64,000 bases of DNA from Notospermus geniculatus. Its lineage: Eukaryota > Nemertea > Pilidiophora > Heteronemertea > Lineidae. The notes beneath the pieces were generated by a model. It had not been told where the DNA came from. It made no database searches and worked only from the letters and a program-made list of their open reading frames with translations. Location of the stretch: positions 1 to 64,000 of the forward strand of contig NMRB01000863.1 in the NCBI GenBank assembly GCA_002633025.1, in the 5' to 3' direction. The first letter of the stretch is position 1. Every line of letters starts with the position of its first letter. Shown here one piece after another: positions 22,809 through 33,401 of the stretch. The position numbers were made by a program, and so were the translations under genes.

Positions 22809-22949
22809 GGGACCGTATTCATAAAGGGTGATCATCGCGCGATTAAGACATAGACGCGTGTAACTTCACTGAATGCACACACTTCCACCATATATTTGAT
22901 GAAGTTACACGCGTCTAAGTCTCAAACACCCTTTTTGAATACGGCCCTA
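22809..22949. repeat. MITE family 'GGGCCGTATTCA', copy 1
   Basis: GGGACCGTATTCATAAAGGG is paired with CCCTTTTTGAATACGGCCCT. Inner arms are GACATAGACGCGTGTAACTT / AAGTTACACGCGTCTAAGTC. A second copy is at 33220-33357. Confidence 0.85.
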
Positions 22950-23433
22950 GGCCTTTATCACGATCACATTGGTTTTGTGGCCTCATGTGGGAGTTTATCA
23001 CAGTGAGAATAAACATAATCCAGTATTTTTACTTCCACGTCGTGGCCCTTTGAAATAAAGTTTTCACCAATGATTTGCTCAAGTCTACGGTTGCACTGCA
23101 GCGATTTTGCAACGCGCGACCAAAAACGTTTGTTTTTTTTCACGCCGCAGTTTATAAACCAGACACAGCATCTTCGAAATCGCGTTTGATGTAACCGTAG
23201 CTTGCGTCTATGACTTCCCTAGCCACCTTGATTGCGAACTCAGTTCGCTTACTTGTGCAGCAAAACTACATCATGTGCTTACACTACTTGATGAAAATGC
23301 TGAGATAGCGTATACGTTATGGCCGAGTTTACAGACCATGTGCAACGACGTATCCGTTTTTATCGGCAATTTTACAGACCATGTGCAATGCCGTGTAGGC
23401 TACGTTATGGGCAATTTTACAGACCTTTAAAGA
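22950..23433. other. No gene seen
   Basis: Ordinary intergenic sequence. Short repeats GGCAATTTTACAGACC / GAGTTTACAGACCATGTGCAA lie at 23330-23430. Confidence 0.4.
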
Positions 23434-23681
23434 CACTTATGTACGGTACCATTGGATGTTATAAAGATCAAGAGATTTTTGTAACACCTCTACTGTCCTG
23501 CCATCCAACTGTGTCAGATGCTTTAGAAATCGCTGAGGGGCGGGAGGAATCAGCTTTTTTAAAGGCAATCTATTTTGCGGTTTATACTGGAGAAGAATTG
23601 AGCGGCAGGTGTACCAATGACCCCAAGCAAAAAATGGCACTGTCCCCTCGCCGCAAAGTGGCAGCAAAACAAAAATTGTAG
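23434..23681 (+). CDS. Hypothetical exon, possibly a BEN-like C-terminus
   Basis: The frame reads GTIGCYKDQEIFVTPLLSCH, DALEIAEGREESAFLKAIYF, then AVYTGEELSGRC, a basic stretch with LSPRRKVAAKQ, and a stop. The order (two helices, YTGEEL, then L[S/D]PRR) resembles the end of BEN domains, which bind DNA and occur in invertebrate transposons. The match is weak and the upstream exon is unknown. Confidence 0.3.
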
Positions 23682-24000
23682 CTTAGCAAATGTAATGAAC
23701 AAACTGACTTTTGGTAAATTTATTAACAAATCATGCAGGTTTCATCGCCAGCTGCTGAAACTAAGAACAAGACTTTAACAATCAGGACATATTAATTTGA
23801 CAACAGTGCAACTTTATGAGGTCAACCATCATACTTGCCATACTCATTAACCGCAGCATGAACTACCAAATTGCAAATGTCATAATTATCAAGCAGCAAT
23901 TTAGCTTTTCTAGATTTCTAAATTACGGTGGCTGGGAAAGGCCACCACATGAAAATTATTTTTTGACGCAGTAAATTATTTTTGAACGCAATACAACGTT

Positions 24001-24702
24001 TGATTTTCAGCAAAACCTTCCATCACCTACTTTGACAACAAGTGACATGTTCTATGCGCGATTGCTATGGACAATCTCGGTGTCCATAACTGTTATGATG
24101 ACTCAGCCTGTATGTACATCTGGCCGGAAAGCCAAGCAAAACGAGGAGCGTCTGAAGTCTGCTCATCCCTGCAGCACTATTTTGATTCACACCCATCCAA
24201 GGCCCGACGCCTTGTGCTTTTTTCAGATGGCTGCGGCGGTCAAAATAAGAACAAGTTGATGTTCTAATACCTGTTGTGCCTGATTAAGATCAGAAGATTC
24301 GACAGAATTGATCATTACTTTTTGACGAGAGGTCATACATTCCTCCCAATGATCGAGATTTTGGAGTCATTGAACTGTACAAGAAAGGCCAAATGGCTTA
24401 TGTCCCAAATGACTATGCCGACATCATCAAGTAAGCTAGAACCACCAATCCATTCGAGGTCGTTCGCCAAAAAAAGGACAGCTTCCCTGACTTCATGGTC
24501 CTTCTCGAAGTAAACTTTGAAAACAACAATGCTAAAAGACATTGCCGCTGGTAATACTGTCCAAATCAGGTCGATAATGTGGTTTTCATATGTACAGAGT
24601 TCAGTGTTGGGGCCAACGCTAAAGTTTAAAAAGTTGTGTAAAAAATTTTCCCAAAGTGGGATTGATGGGGATTTTTACTATATGATTGAGGAGTCTTAAA
24701 CA
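24001..24702 (+). pseudogene. Decayed transposon-type ORF of the SDGCGGQNKN family (DUF7869-like)
   Basis: In three frames one can follow LPSPTLTTSDMFYARLLW, then after a frameshift near 24067 NLGVHNCYDDSACMYIWPES and LVLFSDGCGGQNKNKLMF, a stop, then FLTRGHTFLPNDRDFG and NPFEVVRQKKDSF. This order is typical of a large family of invertebrate proteins with the S-D-x-C-G-G-Q-N-K-N signature, which I recall as DUF7869 and which is often transposon-borne. At least one frameshift and several stops show that it is dead. The 700-bp MITE (24791-25490) lies just downstream. Confidence 0.6.
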
Positions 24703-24790
24703 GACATAGTGACACATGTTCCATGTACATCTTATTTTTTTCCGGGCTTAACCCTCCTCCTATCAGTCTATAATTGATGGAATCAGTAGT

Positions 24791-25490
24791 GCCGAATCGG
24801 TTAATGTCGTCCTGGGTATAACAGAAATATACCCAGGTTCAATGTCGTCCTACAAAACTATACCCTGGGTATAGTTCGATCTACAAAAGTATACCGAGGA
24901 TTAGATACGGCACCTGAAGACGAGATTGTTCTTGCAAATGCCACATGACCATGCACAAGTCCAAAAACATTGCTCTAGCGCCCGACACGACGGGCACCAT
25001 TTAAATATATCGTACCGACAGTCATCAAAGAATTTTTCGTGCCGTTTATCGTCACTCAAATCCGCAATAGTACTCGCAGCACGGCTGATGTAATGTCGAT
25101 GCGGACGTAGATGAATGCACGACACCGAACAAACATATGACGCAGATCGGCTCTGTTCGTTTGCTCATTTCTTTGAAATTGTGAGCTTAACTTGCGATAA
25201 GTTTGGACCATTGTGTTAAGACAGATGTTAACAGTTGGCCCATGCTATCGATGAGCAGAAAAGCTGATGATATTGACTGGTATTTTGACGATGTTGATTG
25301 CAAAACTGCCGTCTCAGTTGAAGCGAGAAACAAAATGGCGGCCATCCATTCCTAATTCGTACCTAGGCTCAAAACTACGGTACTGGGTATACTTTTGTAG
25401 ATCGAACTATACCCAGGGTATAGTTTTGTAGGACGACATTGAACCTGGGTATATTTCTGTTATACCCAGGACGACATTAACCGATTCGGC
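24791..25490. mobile_element. 700-bp MULE-like element: 105-bp perfect TIRs, 9-bp target duplication
   Basis: The left TIR 24791-24895 (begins GCCGAATCGGTTAATGTCG) is repeated inverted without a mismatch at 25386-25490. ATCAGTAGT flanks both ends (24782-24790 and 25491-25499). Each TIR itself contains small palindromes (ATACCCTGGGTAT, CTGGGTATAACAG). The 490-bp interior has no recognised gene, only a 74-residue minus-strand frame with several Cys and His. Long TIRs with a 9-bp duplication are typical of Mutator-like elements. Identical TIRs imply recent activity. Confidence 0.93.
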
Positions 25491-25499
25491 ATCAGTAGT

Positions 25500-25937
25500 G
25501 GTGTTGGTGAATGTGCTGATGTGTGTGGCGCAGTCGCAGACATCCATGCCAGCCACGTAGGATTCGAGTGATGATGAAGCTGAAGAGTTCGCGGTCAGTT
25601 TTATTTTGGCTGGTAGAACACATGGTGAGGAGAGGCAGGAGAGTATGAAGAAGAGTGGGGGCAAGATGTTAAAACAGTAATCGTGCACGAGCCCAACTTT
25701 TTTAAAGATTCAAATGCTTGGTGGTGAAGGTGAAGTTGGATGGAGAAGAGAAAACTGTTGGATATGTTCCAAGAGACCGAGTCAGGATGGTAACAGTGCG
25801 ATTCGTCAAGATGAAATTACAGATACTACACGTGGAAGTGGAATGTTCCTGCCAACAAAACGATATACAGCGGCCTTGTAATATCATTAAAGGACCACAG
25901 TATTGCTTCCCAATCCTGCGTTACACCTACCCGCGTT
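25500..25937 (+). CDS. Hypothetical ORF remnant after the MULE-like element
   Basis: A 73-residue frame (25718-25937) reads KVKLDGEEKTVGYVPRDRV and ends LRYTYPR. The DGEEKTVGYVPR stretch resembles HIRAN-like motifs, but the rest does not support this. It may be the end of the transposon ORF at 24001-24702, which the 700-bp insertion would separate from it. Confidence 0.25.
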
Positions 25938-26039
25938 AAGGGAGACCTCTATTGACGACTTGGTAAACTACGCATGTTACTACGTGCATTGTAGTGTAAT
26001 CATACATTCTCCAACACTGGGGCGAAAGGCTTAACTACA

Positions 26040-26300
26040 GTATAGAGCATGTCCACGTGACGTCATCATTGACGTCATAATTCGCACGTCAGCCATTTTG
26101 GACGGCATCTGACGCTACGAATGCGTTGGACGTGCCGTCCAAAATGGCGGCATCTCGACGTCGCGGTGACGTCATAATCGTTGCTGCACGTCCTCTATTG
26201 GAGAATGGTACCGGTGGCGCCGCCTGTCGACAGAAAGTGGCAATACCGTGGTGCTTTAAGAAGCGGAAATGGTTACCTCTGCAACCATCATATAAATATG
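26040..26300. repeat. Hairpin with GACGTCA-rich flanks
   Basis: GCCATTTTGGACGGCA is inverted at TGCCGTCCAAAATGGC (26090-26150). GTGACGTCAT words lie on both sides. The block at 26208-26260 (GTGGCGCCG, GTCGACAGAAAGTGGCAATA) recurs near 29055-29110. Confidence 0.65.
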
Positions 26301-26567
26301 GCAGTGCATTAAATATTTGATCATGAATCCCTACTTCGTGAAGTTCCATTCATATAATTATGTCCATAACATCATAATGTACATGTATGTCTAAATTCTC
26401 ATATGTAGTTATTAAACTTCGAACCTCAACATCGAACAGCAGGCAGACGAATATTTCCCCTCCAACCGACAAGGCAGTGGAACTGAAGGTCAGTCCGATA
26501 ATCATATTTCGCGTTTCCCTACTTTTGTAATCTTAGTTTCTACGCACCCGTTTTGGTATTCCAGAAA

Positions 26568-26936
26568 ATGGATACTAGTGGACAGGCTCCGCCGTTTGGC
26601 GTTGTGAATATTAGAGCAATCGGTTACAGAAATCTGAAGCGCTAGTTGGTAAATGATACCCGCGTCTACCTAGGTCGTAACCTGGAAAGACACGTGGCCA
26701 ATGCCAAACCAGAGGATAACAAATGGGGAAACCCTTTTAGCCTCGCCCACTACAGTCGTCAGGAGAGTCTCCATAAATTCGAACTTTATGCGAGGGAAAA
26801 CCTGATGCATCCCTTGCACGAACTGAGTGGGAAAGAACTGGCTTGTTGGTGCCATCCTCGACCTTGCCATGGCAATGTCCTCATCAAAGTCTACAAAGAA
26901 ATGTACGACTGGCCATGTTTCTGTTCTTTCCAGTGA
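26568..26936 (+). pseudogene. DUF4326-domain ORF with one in-frame TAG
   Basis: ATG at 26568 (MDTSGQAPPFGVVNIRAIGY), a TAG at 26643-26645, then 96 codons to TGA. Signatures are VYLGRNLERH, NKWGNPFSL, a middle helix, LSGKELACWCHPRPCHGNVL. The order [VY]xGR...KWGNPF...L.GK.L.CWC.P.PCHGDVL is that of DUF4326, a small domain of unknown function common in phages and bacteria. There is no intron. The second ORF begins only 6 nt after the stop, an arrangement more like a phage, virus or bacterial operon than the surrounding host genes. The two conserved Cys of the CWC motif and PCHG are intact. The TAG may be a disabling mutation, a sequence error, or the real start may be downstream of it. Confidence 0.7.
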
Positions 26937-26942
26937 CAAACC

Positions 26943-27446
26943 ATGGGACCCACGATCAAATTTTTCGAGGAAACCAAGTACCGTGCCATCATCAAGCATA
27001 CGGATGGACGGTGGATCGGTCTCACTGACCAAAGCTTGATCGCCATGCACGACATTGCCAAAGGTGGTCATTCAACGTGGGATCTCGACGAGACAACGCA
27101 ACTTTTAAAATCCAGGACCGGATACTGCATTCAACGATGGTTTGCTTCTGAGAAGGGACGATTTTTGTATTGGGACAATTGCCTTAATTTAAATGACTCT
27201 GAATGATTATGTATTATTAATGAGATTCTGGAATACTTTAAAAATCCTGGTGCCTACCATAACAAAGCCGTTTCTGCGACCCAGTCTGCATACCCCGAGA
27301 AGTTAGGGATGGAAATGATGAGGAAGAAGCTGGGCAGGGGACGGTGTGTGATTCACTCTACAGCTGAAGAGGAAAAATATTTTCTTTTCCAACATGTGTA
27401 CAGTGGTCAACTTGTTACCGCCATACGGCTCAACCGGCAGAAATGA
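26943..27446 (+). pseudogene. Intronless ORF paired with the DUF4326 gene, one in-frame TGA
   Basis: ATG at 26943 (MGPTIKFFEETKYRAIIKH) is open to TGA at 27204. The same frame then stays open another 79 codons (EYFKNPGAYHNKAVSATQSA, YPEKLGMEMMRKKLGRGR) to 27446. Together they would make about 168 residues with one nonsense codon, the same level of damage as its neighbour. Content is charged, with IIKHTDGRWIGLTDQSL in the first half. I do not recognise the family. Its position 6 nt after the DUF4326 ORF suggests that they arrived together. Confidence 0.5.
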
Positions 27447-27447
27447 C

Positions 27448-27560
27448 AAGGAGCAGGTAAAATTCAGTGGTCACATGTTGACAAAGGATGGTCTTGGGCC
27501 AGACTCCGATAAGATAAAAGCCATTCCACAGTCAAAGGAAGAGGCGACCATTAAACGAGA
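27448..27560 (+). pseudogene. Ty3/Gypsy reverse-transcriptase scrap
   Basis: The frame reads VKFSGHMLTKDGLGPDSDKI followed by KAIPQ. This is the conserved end of the Gypsy RT palm (V.FLGH.LT..GL.PDP.K..AI). No RNase H, integrase or LTR was seen nearby. Confidence 0.7.
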
Positions 27561-29777
27561 TGGCTTTCACAGTACCCTCATTAGAAGTGCGCAAGTTGGT
27601 TCATACTTCAATCATGCAGGACGGCCTTCTTTGAAGATATTCATTCCTGGTACATACTGAAAACTGTATATTGATGTTGGAATAAAGGAGCAAGTCATAA
27701 TAATGAATAATTTCAAGTTACTTGCACATAAGCCAGTCATCGAACATATTTTTGGTTACGGGTAAATCACCCGAGTCTCCGAATTTTGCAATTTTTCGCA
27801 CCTCATTTACTTCTGGGATCTCTGCTAGAGAGTGCCAGAGGAAGACTCCGATTGGGGTCGAAAATTTGCAAAATTCGGAGACGACTTTATGTTAATACAT
27901 GTACTATCATTTTGTGTGTCGGTTTTTGTGCTTATGTTGGATATCTTATTCTTGTTCAGTGTTCAGCTCAGTGAAGGTGCCCAGTGCACTACGTCGGCAT
28001 GCGTGTTGAAAGGAAAAGGGGAAACCCGTGACAGACATTACAAGCTAGTGACGTAAGTTATTATTATTATTCAGTGTGGAAGGGTGATGTATCCACTTCA
28101 AACATGGTGTGGAAAGGTGAGTTTAAATTGAATGACTTCAAACTCCCAGTAACATAGGCCTACAGATGAAGTCGGCGAAAGAAGCCAAGGGTTTGTGCGA
28201 GGATAGTTAGACTGGTACCCGGTCCCAACATCGCTCACGGAGAGAAAGGGACCGGTATACGTGGCAGAAAGGGACCGGCCATACGTGGCAGAAAGCTGCC
28301 AGGCTGTGACGTCACAAAAGTACTGAGAAATAGCTTACTAACCTCACATCCCAATCAACCAATCAACTGCGACGTTACAAATTCAAAACCAAAATGAGCT
28401 AGCCAATCAACTGCGTCGTTACATCAGGCAAAACCGGTCCCTTATCCTTCAGCTATGATGAGACTGGGAACCAGTCTAGAGGGTAGTCGGAGGGCGTACA
28501 TGTATATAGCGATGTCACACCCTTGTTAGTCAAGATGCAACACGTTGGAGATCTCCCCGGGAGATCTCGTTTCCCCCTGTACACACTTCTCCTCCCTTGA
28601 CCTTCACGCAAGCAAACCACATTCCGTGTTCAACGGATTTTTCCGGTCCCAAAAATAGCAACCAATCACGGCAAAGCTTGGACCGACCCACGTGCATGAC
28701 GTGTTCAATCAAAATTTGATAGTATGACATCATTGATATTTTTTCTTCCGTCAACGACGAAGAAACGAGGCTTTTGATTGGGCGCACGAGAAAATCCCAA
28801 AGCGTGGAACACGGAATCTGGCTGCTTGTTGCATAGTGTAGGAAGAGATTAGCCGATCACGATGCATTATGCAGAATGAGCATGCTATGACTGGTTTACA
28901 CAAAGGAGCACAGTATTGGATCTCAAATGCGTTATTTGACTGCCGACGTAGAGGGAGCCACCTAGCGGTAGTAACACGAACTACAAAGATGCATTACAAA
29001 ATGTACGTGTTAAATCGGGTCAATTCGCCGACAACGTAGTTAGACCCGGGTTTGGAGAGTGGCGCAGTGGCGCCGGCTGTCGAGAAAAAGTGGCAATACC
29101 GTGCTTCTTTAAATTATCCGCACCAACTTGAACCAACATCTGAAAAATAGTTCGGTCAGTTAACTACTCAGTGGATAAGTGTAACTTCATCGACTCAAAG
29201 GGCCGCAAAAGGGTTGATCAAAACAACTGCCCTGTGCAAGAAACGAAGAAAACGTCAGAAAATATCGACGTAAAGCCTAATAAAAGAATCGACTGTACAC
29301 TACATGTGCATATTCCACCCTGTAATTTTATCCTCCAGCAACAGTAGCGGGCGTTCGTAGCCAATGACGGTCAGCGTTTTTATAATCGGGAGTAATTTTC
29401 TGAAGGCGATAATTCACTACAGCAGTAATTCTATCCGTTTTTCATTTTTTTCCCTATGCCATCAAATCCAGACACTTTTTTGCATTCAGGCATTATGAAT
29501 TCATATCGATATTGGGATCGAGAAAAGATTCATTCGACGCTACGAATCGAATAGAGGTCAAGAGCCGGCTGGGAAACTGTGGATGCTGGATTCAGGCGGA
29601 TCTTGCTCGAAATATTCAAAAGTGTGTGATGCCGATGAAAATTTTTCGTCCTCATGGATTTTACGATTTCTAGTCATGTAAAGGAATTAGAATCGTTTCA
29701 TGATACGGCCTGAGATAAAGGCTGAACCCGCTTCAACACCCGCATAATCATGGACGGAACAACCACACCACACGAGG
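27561..29777. other. Intergenic sequence with small repeats, no gene seen
   Basis: It contains a copy of the GATTGGGGTCGAAAATTTGC word (27850), an imperfect inverted repeat around GGTCCC boxes (28208-28480: ACTGGTACCCGGTCCC / GGGAACCAGTCT), and GAGATCTCCCCGGGAGATCTC, a perfect 21-bp palindrome at about 28549. Confidence 0.5.
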
Positions 29778-30246
29778 TACTAGAGGCACTACATAAATCC
29801 CCGTGCTTTCCCCGGGGATGTTGCGGTTACACCTATAAATCGCCGAGTCTAAATAGACACGTGTCTGAAATTCCCGTGCTTAGCCCCAGCGAGCTCGAAG
29901 GGGCAACGCTGGGGCTGTTTAGACACGGGGATTTTATGCAGTATAACCGCGAAATTCCCGCGTTTATTTGTAGTTCCAAGCACCCGGCGACAGACGCCAA
30001 TGCAAATCGATGACTCATGCGCATGCGTATAGGATATTTCACGCCTCCAGAAGCCACTCGATGACGGAGAGTTGCCTACATGCAGTGCCCCTATCGCCGG
30101 GATACGGAACTTATTCCCAATCGCACTTTTGGTAGTGTAACCGCTCGCCCTGCCAACGCCTTGTTTTTTCTGGTTCGGAAAAACCCCGGGTCTGTAAAAG
30201 CACGGGGATTTGGGATAGGTGGCTACTAACCAGGGCTACTAATAGT
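29778..30246. repeat. Non-autonomous element, 'CCCCGGGGATTT' family, uninterrupted copy
   Basis: It includes AAATCCCCGTGCTTTCCCCG, CTTAGCCCCAGCGAGCTCGA, TTTAGACACGGGGATTTTATG, GGCGACAGACG, and CCCCTATCGCCGGGATACGG, and ends near ACCAGGGCTACTAA. It gives the reference order for reading the insertion in the copy at 35455-36475. Confidence 0.75.
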
Positions 30247-31936
30247 GGATGCAACTGTATAAAATTCCTATTAGGCTCAAAGCCAACCAGCAATCCAGAA
30301 TGCCATCTTGCGTTAATTAGGATTTCTTAATGCTCTCTTCAGGGACGGATCCACGATTTCGAAAATGGGGTGCAGTGTGGTGCTAGAATTATTGAAATCT
30401 GCGGTGAATTTCAATGATTTGCCCCAAATTTAAGAATTTTACGGTCAATTTTACATATTAGCCGGCCGGAAGGGGGCGTGCGCCGGTTGGGCCCCCCCCC
30501 CCCCGTTGGATCCGCGCCTGCACTTCATCCCTACCCTCGCTGGACACAAAGGCATCTGTAATCGCAGCGACGAAGGGAGCGAGCGCTAAGAACCTCTGAT
30601 GATCTAAGGAGGCAGTGTAGCCTATGTCATGATGAGTGTCCACAGTGGGTTTTAACGGTAAGGAAGAACAAAAAAGGACAATGCGAAAAAACATGTGCTA
30701 GATATCACTCAATACCATGTAGAATCAACACATGAAGAAACGAAGAAAATCAGTTCTGTTGGGAAACTTTTGTGAAAAATGTGTTTTTGAATTATTTATG
30801 TACATTTTCCTGTACATGTATGTATACTGCATGTACAAACTACTAGAACACGATATCCCACAATGCGTCACACACCTCACACTGCTCACGAGAAATTGTT
30901 ACTTTCGAATCACGCCGAAACTGACCGAAAATCTACATCGAAATAAAAGCATATCATGTACATAAAACAAAAATTACTAATTGCGTCACAGTTAGTAAGG
31001 TGTCTTTTATACGCGATTTCCAGGAAAACCCGCTGGTGAGTTTGATTATTTTCAAAGCGGAAAGGACGTAAATGAAGTCTCCGTGCGTGTACGCAGATAA
31101 TTTAAATGTACGGTCAACCAAATGCATACACTCTTATAGTCTCGCGCAGCCAGCCCCTCGTTCATACTCCGAGGTCGTCAGAACGCGTTATGGGCCTCAA
31201 AATTTGGTGACGTAGGCTGAAGTTTTAATTTAATTTTTAATTTAATTTATTCGTGTATTTGAGAACAAAGATAACATAATCATAAAATAGTACATTTGTG
31301 TACAAACAACGTCTAAAACAAAAATGTTGCATGCTTTTTGCATTGATTGTGCATATGCATGCAGTGTAGTGTAGTTGTGTTCTACGTCATCGTCGGTAGA
31401 TTGTCCGCCATGATGGTTTTACAAGTCAAAGTAACCATATGGACCAGACTCTAAAACTGGAAATTGCAAGAGTCTGGCGGCACGAGACTAACACTCTTAC
31501 AAAATAAACCGAACTCAGAAAGTGTGTTGCGTCGATACAGTTTGCGCGTGCGCGTACTTGATTCTCCGTGTGCGATGGTAGCGTCATCTAGTGTAAGACT
31601 CTCTGTACGTGGTTTTGCGGTTCGTAGAGACCTGAGAAGAGTACTGCTGCAATCATCAAGAATCAATACAGGTTTAACAGTAAAGAATGTGGCTTGGAAA
31701 ATTATCATCCTAATCTTTCCCTAAGGTGCAATTTAACTATTTCCAGTATGGAAACCAGTTTGTTTCCCGGACAGTTTATCCTTCAGGACATTTTCTCCTT
31801 TTACAGACGGGGAGATGCTCATTGGAAACCAGGGGCACTTCTGTCGCCTTTCCAGACCAGTTCCAGATGAGAACCAAAGCGCTAATTGTCTATTTCACAA
31901 CTTCCTGTGAATGAGTCATGACTTTTATCATTCTAG
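30247..31936. other. Intergenic sequence upstream of the GPCR exon; first GPCR exon not identified
   Basis: It holds a C13 run near 30497-30509 and an AT-rich TTTAATTT run near 31228-31250 followed by LINE-tail-like sequence. No donor with a convincing start was found for the exon at 31937. Confidence 0.4.
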
Positions 31937-32983
31937 GTTCATGCAGACGTTAATGAAACTGGAGGCAAAAATGTCGTACCAGGAGAAGAGGGCGACTATT
32001 ACGATGATTTATTCTGGGAGTTGTATGACTTACTGCGCCCAATGTGGGATGCTAATGAAATACTTGTACCTGCAATGATTATAACAGGAGTATTATTGAA
32101 TTCATTAACAATTGCAGTGGTGTGTGTGAGCAAAATTGGTCAGGAGTCAACCAGAATATTACTCATATTTCTCGCCTTATCCGACACAGCTACTTTTTTT
32201 TGTGAACCCCTGAAGGAAACATTATTCTTCCTTACTTCTTTATCCTCGAATATTTTAGACACATGGACTGAGGCAGCCTGCCCTCTCTACACATTTTTCT
32301 CTATCGTCGTCCCGTCATCTTCTCATTGGATGGTGGTGCTAGTGACTGCCGAAAGATGGATATCTGTGACTTACCCATTGAAGGCTATGGTCCTCTGTAC
32401 TAAAAAATGGACCTATATAGCTATTGTGAGTGTGTTGATGATGCATTGTGCTGTTTTTGGTCATCGTCTCCTCCATCAGATCGATTCAAAGACTGGATAT
32501 TGTGTTTATGCCGATTTTGTTGACACTCAGAGTCGGGCTCTGCTATTTTTGGTGGACAATATTCTTGACAGCATTGTGTCCTTCTGCCTGCCCTTCATCT
32601 TCATCATCTTCTGTAACACCTCCATCCTGTATAATGTCATCAGAAGTAGGAATAAGCGGAGGCAGTTGCAGAATTCAGGAGGATCGACAACCAAAAGTCT
32701 CAACAGCATGACCGTCATGTTGTTGATGGTGAGTGTCGCGTTCTTATTGCTTGTTTCTCCAGTTGCTATATGTAGAACTGCCGTTGCTGTGTCTGAATCA
32801 GGGACAGGAAACAAGGGTTTATCTAATTTCATAATAAGCATCCTTGTATTCTTCATGATGCCGCTGGCTGAGTTTCTCAATGCTGTCAATCACAGCAGTA
32901 ATTTCATCCTTTATTGTATTTGTGGCAGACAATTCAGACAGGCGTTTTTCAATATGCTAAGATGCAAACCGACCAAAAAGTAA
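31937..32983 (+). CDS. Class A (rhodopsin-like) GPCR, FMRFamide-receptor-like, last exon
   Basis: An acceptor (TTCTAG, which also supplies an in-frame stop) opens an exon of 348 codons. The N-terminus has an N-glycosylation site (NET) and an acidic EEGDYYDD patch that could carry sulfotyrosine. Seven hydrophobic segments follow with family marks: Asn in TM1 (GVLLNSLTIAVV), LALSDT in TM2, a Cys before TM3 and in ECL2 (GYCVY) for the disulfide, ERW in place of DRY, FCLPF in TM5, LVSPVA in TM6, and NFILY in place of NPxxY before a GRQFRQAF helix 8. This combination recalls the invertebrate FMRFamide/orphan peptide receptor group. If no upstream exon exists, the first ATG is 32042 (MWDANEIL) with a very short N-terminus. 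AATAAA lies 33 nt after the stop. Ligand unknown. Confidence 0.88.
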   Translation, partial: VHADVNETGGKNVVPGEEGDYYDDLFWELYDLLRPMWDANEILVPAMIITGVLLNSLTIAVVCVSKIGQESTRILLIFLALSDTATFFCEPLKETLFFLTSLSSNILDTWTEAACPLYTFFSIVVPSSSHWMVVLVTAERWISVTYPLKAMVLCTKKWTYIAIVSVLMMHCAVFGHRLLHQIDSKTGYCVYADFVDTQSRALLFLVDNILDSIVSFCLPFIFIIFCNTSILYNVIRSRNKRRQLQNSGGSTTKSLNSMTVMLLMVSVAFLLLVSPVAICRTAVAVSESGTGNKGLSNFIISILVFFMMPLAEFLNAVNHSSNFILYCICGRQFRQAFFNMLRCKPTKK

Positions 32984-33015
32984 CCCAAAACGACCTGTCC
33001 TGAAACATATAAATG

Positions 33016-33021
33016 AATAAA
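33016..33021 (+). terminator. Poly-A signal of the GPCR gene
   Basis: AATAAA, 33 nt after the GPCR stop codon. Confidence 0.6.
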
Positions 33022-33219
33022 CATTTCACTATATGATTTTCATAGCGTTTGATTGAAGTGCATGGTTTTCGTCGGGGCTGTCTATGACCAGGGACATGTT
33101 TAATGCGAAGATTGTTGTGGCTAGACCGCAACCTAGGGAACCTCACATTCCGTTTTTCAGATATTTCAGACATTCTTTGGCATTTTTGTGCATTCGTTTC
33201 GAAAAGGTCAAAACACGAT

Positions 33220-33357
33220 GGACCGTATTAAAAAATGGTTATCATCGCGCGATTAAGACTTAGACGCGTGTCACTTCACTAAATGTACACATTTCCACCA
33301 TGCATTTGACGAAGTTACACGCGTCTAAGTCTTAAACGCCCTTTTTGAATACGGCCC
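33220..33357. repeat. MITE family 'GGGCCGTATTCA', copy 2
   Basis: It matches 22809-22949 over its whole length (ATCATCGCGCGATTAAGAC, TAGACGCGTGT, CCCTTTTTGAATACGGCCC). It lies about 200 bp after the GPCR poly-A signal. Confidence 0.85.
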
Positions 33358-33401
33358 ATTATCTCCACATTGAGACTGAATACGGTAGCCGCAGGTGCTG
33401 T

